64,000 nt of DNA from an uncultured Bacteroidales bacterium. GTDB lineage: Bacteria > Bacteroidota > Bacteroidia > Bacteroidales > JAUNSR01. A program made the translations under genes and the position numbers. The notes below the pieces were generated by a model, which saw only the letters and a list, made by a program, of their open reading frames with translations, made no database searches and was not told where the DNA came from. Below, piece by piece: positions 57,342 through 64,000 of this stretch (the first letter of the stretch is position 1; the number at the start of each line of letters is the position of its first letter). The DNA is taken from assembly GCA_947074145.1 (NCBI GenBank), contig CAMTOJ010000006.1:56747-120746 (forward strand). The letters are read 5' to 3'.

Positions 57342-60300
57342 ATGACTAAACAAAAGAAATTTTTAACCTGTGATGGTAATCAGGCTGCTGCACATATTGC
57401 TTATATGTTCAGTGAAGTAGCCGGGATTTATCCTATCACTCCATCTTCGACAATGGCAGAGTACGTTGACGAATGGGCTGCTGCCGGAAGAAAAAACATC
57501 TTCAATGAGACAGTAAAAGTAGAAGAAATGCAATCAGAGGCAGGTGCTGCCGGTGTTGTTCACGGTTCTCTTCAGGCCGGAGCTCTTACTACTACATTTA
57601 CAGCTTCTCAGGGTCTTCTTCTTATGATCCCTAACATGTATAAAATTGCCGGTGAGCTTCTTCCTTCGGTATTTCATGTATCGGCTCGTGCTTTAGCTTC
57701 TCATGCATTATCAATCTTTGGTGACCATCAGGATATCTATGCTGTTCGTCAGACTGGTTTTGCTATGCTTTGTACAGGTTCTGTACAGGAAGTTATGGAC
57801 CTTGCAGGTGTGGCACATCTTGCTACTATTGAAACAAGAGTTCCTTTTGTTCACTTCTTTGACGGTTTCCGTACTTCTCACGAAATTCAGAAAATCGAAC
57901 AACTTGACAATGAAGATTTAGCTCAGTTTATCAACTGGGAAAAACTAAATGAATTCCGTCAGCGTGCGATTAATCCTGAAAGTCCGGTTGCTCGCGGTAT
58001 GGCTCAGAATGAGGATATTTATTTCCAGGCTCGTGAAGCTTGTAATCCTTTCTATGAGGCTGTTCCTGAAATCGTACAGGAATATATGGATAAAATGGCT
58101 ACTGTAACAGGTCGTTCATATAAATTATTCGATTATTACGGAGCTGAAGATGCTGAACGTGTAGTTATCGCTATGGGTTCTGTAACAGAAGCTGCTCGTG
58201 AGGCTATCGATTATATGACAGCTAAAGGTGAAAAAGTTGGTTTGATCTCTGTTCATCTTTATCGTCCTTTCTCAGCTAAACATTTCCTTGCTGCTCTTCC
58301 AAAGAGCGTGAAACGTATCGCTGTTCTTGACCGTACTAAAGAACCGGGAGCAACTGGAGAACCTTTGTATCTTGATGTTAAAGATGTACTTTACGGTACA
58401 GCTAACGCTCCTCTTGTAGTAGGTGGCCGTTATGGTCTTTCTTCAAAAGATACTACTCCTTCACAAATCGTTGCAGTATTCAATAATCTTGCTTTACCAC
58501 AACCTAAAAATCAGTTTACTATCGGTATCGAAGATGATGTTACATTTACATCTCTTCCAAAACTTCCGGAACTTGAACTTGAAAACGGTTGTTTCGAAGC
58601 TAAATTCTATGGTCTTGGTGCTGACGGTACAGTAGGTGCAAATAAAAACTCTATTAAAGTTATCGGTGGAAATACTGACAAATATTGTCAGGCTTATTTC
58701 GCTTATGACTCAAAAAAATCAGGAGGTTTCACTTGTTCTCACCTTCGTTTTGGTGATGATCCTATCCGTGCAACTTATCTTGTAAATACTCCTAATTTCG
58801 TGGCTTGTCACGTTCCTGCATATCTTCATATGTATGATGTTTTGGCAGGTCTTAAGAAAAACGGAACTTTCCTTCTTAACTCAATCTGGGATGTAGAAGA
58901 AACTAAGAAAAATCTTCCTGACAACGTTCGTCAGTATCTTGCTGCTAATAATATCAAAATGTATATTATCAATGCAACAGCTATCGCTCGCGAAATCGGT
59001 CTTGGAAATCGTACAAATACAATCCTTCAGGCTGCATTCTTCAAAATCACAGGTGTAATTCCTTACGAATTGGCTGTTGAGCAATTGAAAAAAGCTATCG
59101 TTAAATCTTACGGTAAAAAAGGTGAAGATATCGTAAACAAAAACTTTGCTGCTGTTGATCGCGGTGGAGAGGTTATTGAAGTTGATATCCCTGCTGAATG
59201 GGCTTCTCTTGCTGATACTGTTAATGCTGAAGAAAGCGATGTTCCTGAATTCATCAAGAAAATTGTTTACCCTGTTAATGCTCAAAAAGGTTATGATATT
59301 CCTGTTTCTGCATTTAAAGGTAGAGAAGATGGTACTTGGGATCAAGGTACAGCAGCTTACGAAAAACGTGGTGTTGCTACATTCGTTCCTGAATGGGCTG
59401 CTGAAAACTGTATCCAGTGTAACCAATGTGCGCTTGTTTGTCCTCACGCAGCAATTCGTCCGTTCCTTTTAACTCCTGAAGAAAAAGCAGGTATGCCTCT
59501 TGCGGGTGATACTCTTAAAGCTACAGGAAAACAATTCGACGGTCTTGAGTTCCGTATTCAGGTTTCTCCTCTTGATTGTACAGGTTGTGATAACTGTGTT
59601 GATGTTTGTCCTGGTAAAAAAGGAGCTAAAGCTCTTGTAATGAAACCTCTTGCATCTCAGATGGAAGAAGCGGCTAACTTCGATTACATGGTTAAAGAGG
59701 TTAAGACTAAACAAAAACTTGTTGATATCAAATCAAACGTTAAGAATTCTCAGTTTGCAACTCCTTTGTTTGAGTTCTCCGGAGCTTGTGCTGGTTGTGG
59801 TGAAACTCCTTACGTTAAGTTGATCTCTCAATTATTTGGTGATCGTCAGATGATTGCTAATGCAACAGGTTGTACTTCTATATATTCTGGTTCAGCTCCT
59901 GCTACTCCATATACTAAAAACGAAAACGGACACGGTCCTGCTTGGGCTAACTCTTTATTCGAAGATAATGCTGAATATGGTCTTGGTATGTCTATCGCTG
60001 TTGAGAAAATGCGCGATCGTATCGTTCGTCTGATGAATGATGCTCAAACATGTTCTTGCTGTTCTGACGAATTAAAAGCTTTATTCGTAGAATGGATCAA
60101 CAACAAAAATGATGCTGATGCTACAATAGCTCTTAGAGATAAAATCGTTCCTATGATCGAAGCTTGTGATTGCGATATCTGCAAACAGCTTACAGGTCTT
60201 AAACAATATCTTGTTAAGAAATCACAATGGATTATCGGTGGTGACGGTTGGGCATACGATATCGGTTACGGAGGTCTTGACCATGTAATCGCTTCAGGTG

Positions 60301-60896
60301 CTAATGTTAACATCCTTGTTGTTGATACTGAAATTTATTCTAACACAGGTGGACAGTCTTCTAAATCTACTCCTATCGGTGCGGTTGCTAAATTTGCGGC
60401 AGCAGGTAAGAGAATTCGTAAGAAAGACCTTGGTATGATTGCTACTACTTATGGTTATGTATATGTTGCACAGATCGCAATGGGTGCTAATCAGGCTCAA
60501 ACTCTTAAAGCAATCCGCGAAGCTGAAGCTTATGATGGACCATCATTAATCATCGCTTACTCTCCATGTATCTCTCATTATATGAAAGCTGGTATGGGTA
60601 AAGCTCAGGAAGAACAAGCAAGAGCTGTTGAATGTGGTTACTGGCATCTATGGCGTTTCAATCCGGAATTGGAAGCTAAAGGTGAAAATCCATTCTCTCT
60701 TGACTCTAAAGAACCTCAATGGGATAAGTTCCAGGACTTCTTGAAGGGTGAAGCTCGTTATACTTCTCTACTTAAAACATTCCCTCAGGAAGCTTCTGAA
60801 TTATTCGCAGCTTCTGAGAAAAATGCTCAGTATCGTTACAAAACATACAAACGTATGGCTGCGTGCGACTGGTCTGATGTTAAAGAAGAAGAATAG
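57342..60896 (+). CDS. nifJ: Pyruvate:ferredoxin (flavodoxin) oxidoreductase
   Basis: 1184 residues, full length with all domains fused. The pyrimidine-binding N-terminal domain (YPITPSSTMAEYVDEWAA), the middle gamma-type domain (GLGADGTVGANKNSIK), two 4Fe-4S clusters (CIQCNQCALVCPHAAIRP and CTGCDNCVDVCPG) and the TPP-binding C-terminal domain (FSGACAGCGETPYVKL, GDGWAYDIGYGGLDH, IYSNTGGQSSKSTPIG) are all present. The enzyme oxidises pyruvate to acetyl-CoA and CO2 and reduces ferredoxin, the core of anaerobic energy metabolism. It has a strongly biased codon set (GCT, CTT, CGT) compared with its neighbours, as expected of a highly expressed gene. Two hairpins follow. Confidence 0.97.
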   Translation: MTKQKKFLTCDGNQAAAHIAYMFSEVAGIYPITPSSTMAEYVDEWAAAGRKNIFNETVKVEEMQSEAGAAGVVHGSLQAGALTTTFTASQGLLLMIPNMYKIAGELLPSVFHVSARALASHALSIFGDHQDIYAVRQTGFAMLCTGSVQEVMDLAGVAHLATIETRVPFVHFFDGFRTSHEIQKIEQLDNEDLAQFINWEKLNEFRQRAINPESPVARGMAQNEDIYFQAREACNPFYEAVPEIVQEYMDKMATVTGRSYKLFDYYGAEDAERVVIAMGSVTEAAREAIDYMTAKGEKVGLISVHLYRPFSAKHFLAALPKSVKRIAVLDRTKEPGATGEPLYLDVKDVLYGTANAPLVVGGRYGLSSKDTTPSQIVAVFNNLALPQPKNQFTIGIEDDVTFTSLPKLPELELENGCFEAKFYGLGADGTVGANKNSIKVIGGNTDKYCQAYFAYDSKKSGGFTCSHLRFGDDPIRATYLVNTPNFVACHVPAYLHMYDVLAGLKKNGTFLLNSIWDVEETKKNLPDNVRQYLAANNIKMYIINATAIAREIGLGNRTNTILQAAFFKITGVIPYELAVEQLKKAIVKSYGKKGEDIVNKNFAAVDRGGEVIEVDIPAEWASLADTVNAEESDVPEFIKKIVYPVNAQKGYDIPVSAFKGREDGTWDQGTAAYEKRGVATFVPEWAAENCIQCNQCALVCPHAAIRPFLLTPEEKAGMPLAGDTLKATGKQFDGLEFRIQVSPLDCTGCDNCVDVCPGKKGAKALVMKPLASQMEEAANFDYMVKEVKTKQKLVDIKSNVKNSQFATPLFEFSGACAGCGETPYVKLISQLFGDRQMIANATGCTSIYSGSAPATPYTKNENGHGPAWANSLFEDNAEYGLGMSIAVEKMRDRIVRLMNDAQTCSCCSDELKALFVEWINNKNDADATIALRDKIVPMIEACDCDICKQLTGLKQYLVKKSQWIIGGDGWAYDIGYGGLDHVIASGANVNILVVDTEIYSNTGGQSSKSTPIGAVAKFAAAGKRIRKKDLGMIATTYGYVYVAQIAMGANQAQTLKAIREAEAYDGPSLIIAYSPCISHYMKAGMGKAQEEQARAVECGYWHLWRFNPELEAKGENPFSLDSKEPQWDKFQDFLKGEARYTSLLKTFPQEASELFAASEKNAQYRYKTYKRMAACDWSDVKEEE

Positions 60897-60910
60897 TATT
60901 AAGAATTTAG

Positions 60911-60931
60911 CTCCGGTAGTTTCTGCCGGAG
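60911..60931 (+). terminator. Short hairpin after the PFOR gene
   Basis: CTCCGG and CCGGAG with TA/TG inside, followed by TTTAAATAAT. Weak T-run. Confidence 0.45.
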
Positions 60932-60949
60932 TTTAAATAATATTTTAAG

Positions 60950-60988
60950 AAGAGGATAATCCTGAAATATGGGTTATCCTCTTTTTTT
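60950..60988 (+). terminator. Strong terminator downstream of the PFOR gene
   Basis: AAGAGGATAA with TTATCCTCTT, 10 bp, 14-base loop, then a run of T. It backs up the hairpin before it. Confidence 0.9.
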
Positions 60989-61070
60989 GATTTAATAATT
61001 ATCTATCCTGCCTTCAAATATAGATTGGTATAAATCCTTCTCAATAATATGTTTAATTTATTAAATATAT

Positions 61071-61078
61071 TATGTTTG
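61071..61078 (+). promoter_or_regulatory. Promoter -7 box (TATGTTTG) for the first propeller gene
   Basis: Exact TAnnTTTG, 18 bases before the start codon, so the leader is very short. Confidence 0.5.
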
Positions 61079-61096
61079 TATTAAAACATTAACACA

Positions 61097-62236
61097 ATGA
61101 AGGCCACAATCAAAATTCTTTCTCTGATATTTACAAAAGCAGTATCTGTTGTTTTATTATCTTTTCTTATAATTCCATCATGTAAAACTAAAGATAAAGA
61201 AGGAGATCTAAAAAGTTATAATATATCTATGGATTTAAGTAGATCATTATCGTTTACAGATTTTATTGAAAGAGTTGAAGTGATGACATTTGAAGTAACA
61301 GATAATTCCTTAATAAAGGATATTTCAGAAATAAGATGTTATGAGAATTATATCTTTTTGTCAGATTGCGACCAACAACAGATTTTTATCTTCTCAAAAG
61401 ATGGAAAATTTATAAACAAGATAAATTCGAGAGGTTCGGGTCCGCAGGAATATTTAAATCTCGGATCATTCGAAGTTGATAATTTCGGTAATAGATTATG
61501 TGTGCTTGATCCGATGAAGGGTAATCTTATTTCTTACTCGTTAAATGGTGAATTTATTAAAATTGAAAAACTGCCATCACTTTCTGAAGGGGCTTATAGA
61601 GATTTTAGTTTTATTGAAAATGACTGTATCCTTTTTACTGCTCACAATCCTTTTGCCAGAATAAGAATTTATAATACTGAAAAAGGTATTACTGAAAGAG
61701 AATTTATGCCTCATAATTCGGAATATAGTTCTCGCTCAAGCTGTAGAATATTTAACAAAACCTATATCAGTGAAGAGTATTCAGATCTTGTATATCAATA
61801 TGCTGAAGGAGAGTTTAGGCCCTCATATCATGTCAATCTTGATAATCTATCTTGTAGTCTTGTTGATAATATTGACAATTATGAATTTCCTGAAAATATT
61901 AGAAAACTTATAAATTCTGAATTATCGGATTATCACATAAATTCAATGAATGGGAATTCCGGGATTATATATATAAATCTATTTCGAAAAGGAGGGGGCT
62001 ATTCTTTTCTGATAGATAGAGATTGTAATGAATTCTTTTGCTTCAATGCTATAGGAAAAGAATTTTTTCCTAATATAAAATATATGGATAATGAGATTAT
62101 GATAGGTCTTTATTATGAAGAGGGTAAGGAGCAATATCTAAAAGCTTTATCCGAATATGGTTTTTCTTTGCCATCAGACGAAGAGCTTGAAGGGATGAAT
62201 CCTATTCTTATTAAGTATCATCTGAAAAATAGGTAG
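61097..62236 (+). CDS. 6-bladed beta-propeller lipoprotein (first of two paralogues)
   Basis: 379 residues. Lipobox in LSFLIIPSCKTK. The mature protein matches the 6-bladed beta-propeller family of Bacteroidota (BF3164/DUF4934-like): VEVMTFEVTDNSLIKDISEIRCYENYIFLSD (in part), QIFIFSKDGKFINKINSRGSGPQEYL, and DNFGNRLCVLDPMKGNLISYS. The 'RG.GP.EY' turn after the 'F..DG' blade is the hallmark. It is probably periplasmic; these proteins often occur in tandem and are of unknown function. No TonB receptor is next to it. The second copy follows with its own promoter box. Confidence 0.86.
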   Translation: MKATIKILSLIFTKAVSVVLLSFLIIPSCKTKDKEGDLKSYNISMDLSRSLSFTDFIERVEVMTFEVTDNSLIKDISEIRCYENYIFLSDCDQQQIFIFSKDGKFINKINSRGSGPQEYLNLGSFEVDNFGNRLCVLDPMKGNLISYSLNGEFIKIEKLPSLSEGAYRDFSFIENDCILFTAHNPFARIRIYNTEKGITEREFMPHNSEYSSRSSCRIFNKTYISEEYSDLVYQYAEGEFRPSYHVNLDNLSCSLVDNIDNYEFPENIRKLINSELSDYHINSMNGNSGIIYINLFRKGGGYSFLIDRDCNEFFCFNAIGKEFFPNIKYMDNEIMIGLYYEEGKEQYLKALSEYGFSLPSDEELEGMNPILIKYHLKNR

Positions 62237-62265
62237 TTATAGCTGGCGATAAAAATCTACTGAAT

Positions 62266-62273
62266 TAGATTTG
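62266..62273 (+). promoter_or_regulatory. Promoter -7 box (TAGATTTG) for the second propeller gene
   Basis: Exact TAnnTTTG, 33 bases before the ATG. Confidence 0.5.
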
Positions 62274-62306
62274 CATAGATTATTACAATAATTCCATAAA
62301 AAAATC

Positions 62307-63488
62307 ATGAAACACTTATCTTTTATATCGATTTCGGCTCATTATGTCCTTTGCTTTATCACATTATTATTTTTCTCTCTAATCTCTTGCAAAGAAAATA
62401 AGCCAACTATTTCAGATGCAGAGCATACCTATAATATAGAATTAAAAGAATTGATTAATTCGAAGAATCTCCTGTCGGACGACATGTTTGAGATTACGGA
62501 TATTGTTTGTCTTGAAACAAACGACTCGATTTTAGTTGCCGATATAGCTAAATGTGATTTTTTCGATGATAAGATATATATTGAAGATTCGAAGGGGCAG
62601 TTCTTTATTTTTAATAAAGATGGGAGGATTATAAAAAGAATATATGATATAGGGAGAGGGCCGGGACAATATTCCCAAATAAGCAGTTTTGCATTATATA
62701 AGAATAATCTTTCATTTTATGATAGCGCGCAAGATAGATTTACTACATATGACACTAATGGAGAATTGTTATCTCAGAGAAAAATTGATATCCCTTTTGA
62801 TGATTTTAAATATTGTAATGATTCAATAATACTATTAGCATGTTCATCAACAAATACTCCGGGTATGTTATGTGTATATAATATTAATTCAGATAAAATA
62901 GTCAATAATTTTTTTGAACATGATGAAGATTTATATTGGGCAAGATCTCAAAATTTTAATAGATACAAAGATGCTTGTTATTTTAAAAGCAATTATGGGC
63001 AGACGTTATATGAGGTAAAAATAGATGATGAAGGTGAATGTAAAGTGTACCCTAAATATTATATTGATTTTAATAAGGGTAATTTTGATAAGGTGAAGAT
63101 GGTCGAAGTTAAACTGCCTGATGCTAACATAGCGATACTTGTTCATGCGCCTTATATGGCTTTGATTAATTTTTTCTATGAAACAGATCTGTTTTTTTAT
63201 ATGAATGTCATATCTCAGGATATAAATGAAGATATAGGAATCGATATTTATATATCAAAATCAACCGAAAAGGCTTATTACAATATGAATGCCGATGAAA
63301 ATGATACAAATTACTTAAGACCACTCTGCATTGATTCTGAGAATAATTTTGTCACAACACTTGATCCGGGGTCAATTTCAAATCTAAATCGGGATAGATT
63401 AAGTTTGAATATTAAGGAAAAGATAAAAAAACTAAGGGATTCTGATAATCCCATTATTGTGAAATATAAGCTCAAGAATCTTAATTAA
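62307..63488 (+). CDS. 6-bladed beta-propeller lipoprotein (second paralogue)
   Basis: 393 residues. Lipobox in LLFFSLISCKEN. Same layout as the gene before it: ITDIVCLETNDSILVADIAKCDF, QFFIFNKDGRIIKRIYDIGRGPGQYSQI, LSFYDSAQDRFTTYDTNGELL, and a common C-terminal pattern (NPIIVKYKLKN, compare NPILIKYHLKN in the first). The two are diverged duplicates. The 71-nt gap and the separate -7 box suggest they can be expressed on their own. Function unknown; envelope-located. Confidence 0.86.
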   Translation: MKHLSFISISAHYVLCFITLLFFSLISCKENKPTISDAEHTYNIELKELINSKNLLSDDMFEITDIVCLETNDSILVADIAKCDFFDDKIYIEDSKGQFFIFNKDGRIIKRIYDIGRGPGQYSQISSFALYKNNLSFYDSAQDRFTTYDTNGELLSQRKIDIPFDDFKYCNDSIILLACSSTNTPGMLCVYNINSDKIVNNFFEHDEDLYWARSQNFNRYKDACYFKSNYGQTLYEVKIDDEGECKVYPKYYIDFNKGNFDKVKMVEVKLPDANIAILVHAPYMALINFFYETDLFFYMNVISQDINEDIGIDIYISKSTEKAYYNMNADENDTNYLRPLCIDSENNFVTTLDPGSISNLNRDRLSLNIKEKIKKLRDSDNPIIVKYKLKNLN

Positions 63489-63595
63489 ATCGCAATACTC
63501 AATTTTATGGATATTGATTCTGTTGTGTCTTTATATATTAAGATGTTTTGCCTAATGATATTTTCGAATTTTATAAAATTGTCCAAAGTGATGAC

Positions 63596-63648
63596 TCACA
63601 CCTTGCAAGGTATTAGGTTACACCTTGTAAGGTGTGAATTAAAACCTT
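63596..63648. repeat. Inverted and direct ACCTTG repeats (REP-like)
   Basis: Outer arms TCACACCTT (63596-63604) and AAGGTGTGA (63629-63637) are exact complements. Each arm is itself near-palindromic (ACCTTGCAAGGT and ACACCTTGTAAGGTGT). A third ACCTTGC follows at about 63643. The GC-richer repeats stand out from AT-rich surroundings. Confidence 0.6.
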
Positions 63649-63895
63649 GCCGGGAGTGGCATAAATTATTTAGGGGAAATATGACAATTAACTTATTAAA
63701 GTTAATATCAAGCAAAGAAATATATCCTATAACATATGAATAATTAGAGCTTAGAGATGTTTTGAAGGTTTGAGAAAAATATTTGAAAAAAAATTCGAGA
63801 GTTAATAATTCTCTAATCTGTTGATTGAATGTTATGTTATGAAAATGTTATCTAGTGGCATTGAGATTTGTTGAAAAAAATAAATGGCAGGAGTG

Positions 63896-63925
63896 TTGTG
63901 AGAGTGAAAAATTACCCTACCTTTG
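63896..63925 (+). promoter_or_regulatory. Strong promoter at the right edge (TTG-N19-TACCTTTG), possibly of an rRNA operon
   Basis: TTG at 63896-63898 and TACCTTTG at 63918-63925 with ideal spacing, AT-rich DNA upstream and a leader CATCCGCAATCGAGAAAC that resembles, from memory, leaders before 16S rRNA in Bacteroidales. The 75 bases of leader in the window hold no ORF. The rRNA idea is an inference. Confidence 0.6.
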
Positions 63926-64000
63926 CATCCGCAATCGAGAAACAAACAACGCTTCGCAAGAGGTAAGATAACGGAAACATCTTGAGAGTATGGGTTAACG

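Larger units (their letters stand above)
63489..64000. other. Gene-free right edge with an inverted-repeat cluster and a strong promoter
   Basis: No convincing gene in 512 bases. It contains the AAGGTGTGA/TCACACCTT repeat cluster (63596-63648) and a consensus promoter at 63896-63925. A 78-codon ORF across the repeats is not believed. The transcript from the promoter leaves the window. Confidence 0.55.

Noticed and set aside
58881..59447. A 188-codon ORF on the minus strand
   Set aside because: It lies wholly inside the PFOR gene, whose conserved motifs and codon bias fix the coding strand.
63507..63743. A 78-codon ORF at the right edge
   Set aside because: It runs through the ACCTTG repeat cluster, has no recognisable domain and a mixed composition typical of chance frames.

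Overview
The window comes from an AT-rich member of the Bacteroidales (phylum Bacteroidota). Three lines of evidence support this. Many promoters match the Bacteroidota -7 box TAnnTTTG, several with a TTG or TTTG box 18-20 nt upstream. The proteins belong to typical families of the group: fimbrillin-like and DUF4831, DUF4292 and DUF4625 proteins, 6-bladed beta-propeller lipoproteins, TlpA/DUF4369-type thioredoxins and BspA-type leucine-rich repeats. Gene order also fits: parE-coaD-S41 protease, dut-TPR-DUF4292-envC, and rpmH divergent from efp. Family or genus cannot be settled by reading alone.

Layout. 1-9.9 kb is housekeeping: the end of a rhomboid gene, an exo/endonuclease/phosphatase-family protein, an M3 peptidase lipoprotein, a PAP2 phosphatase, the parE-coaD-S41 operon and an FKBP isomerase. 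10-11.5 kb holds argB and a cytidylate-kinase-like gene. 11.8-18.7 kb is a small glycan locus on one strand (LacZ-type GH2, GH43-like lipoprotein, second GH2) without SusC/SusD. 18.8-26 kb has a TlpA lipoprotein, an MscS channel, an LRR protein, an 860-base AT-rich gap, and the NAD(P)HX repair enzyme with a DUF4831 protein. 26.4-30.4 kb has two minus-strand genes: a large secreted thioredoxin-fold protein and dGTPase.

30.6-38.1 kb is a long plus-strand run. It starts with dut, a TPR lipoprotein, a DUF4292 lipoprotein and an EnvC-like activator, and continues into a deoxysugar-type set: a tandem ketoisomerase cupin, an acyltransferase and a DegT aminotransferase. 38.2-47.1 kb is a compact type I restriction-modification island in the order half-length HsdS, HsdM, DinD, tiny ORF, full HsdS, SLATT-like membrane protein, HsdR, YgjP-like metalloprotease. 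It has its own consensus promoter at one end and a strong terminator at the other. The SLATT-like gene, overlapping hsdS by 11 nt and 5 nt upstream of hsdR, is the most interesting point in the window: it suggests a membrane effector built into a restriction operon.

47.2-64 kb holds rpmH and efp (divergent), a hotdog thioesterase, a large fimbrillin-like lipoprotein, YceI, a probable small RNA that encodes a 14-codon ORF, a likely metal-uptake cluster (His/Cys-rich small protein, TonB receptor, His-rich DUF4625 lipoprotein), an AAA ATPase, pyruvate:ferredoxin oxidoreductase and two paralogous beta-propeller lipoproteins. A strong promoter at the right edge may drive an rRNA operon or another gene just outside the window.
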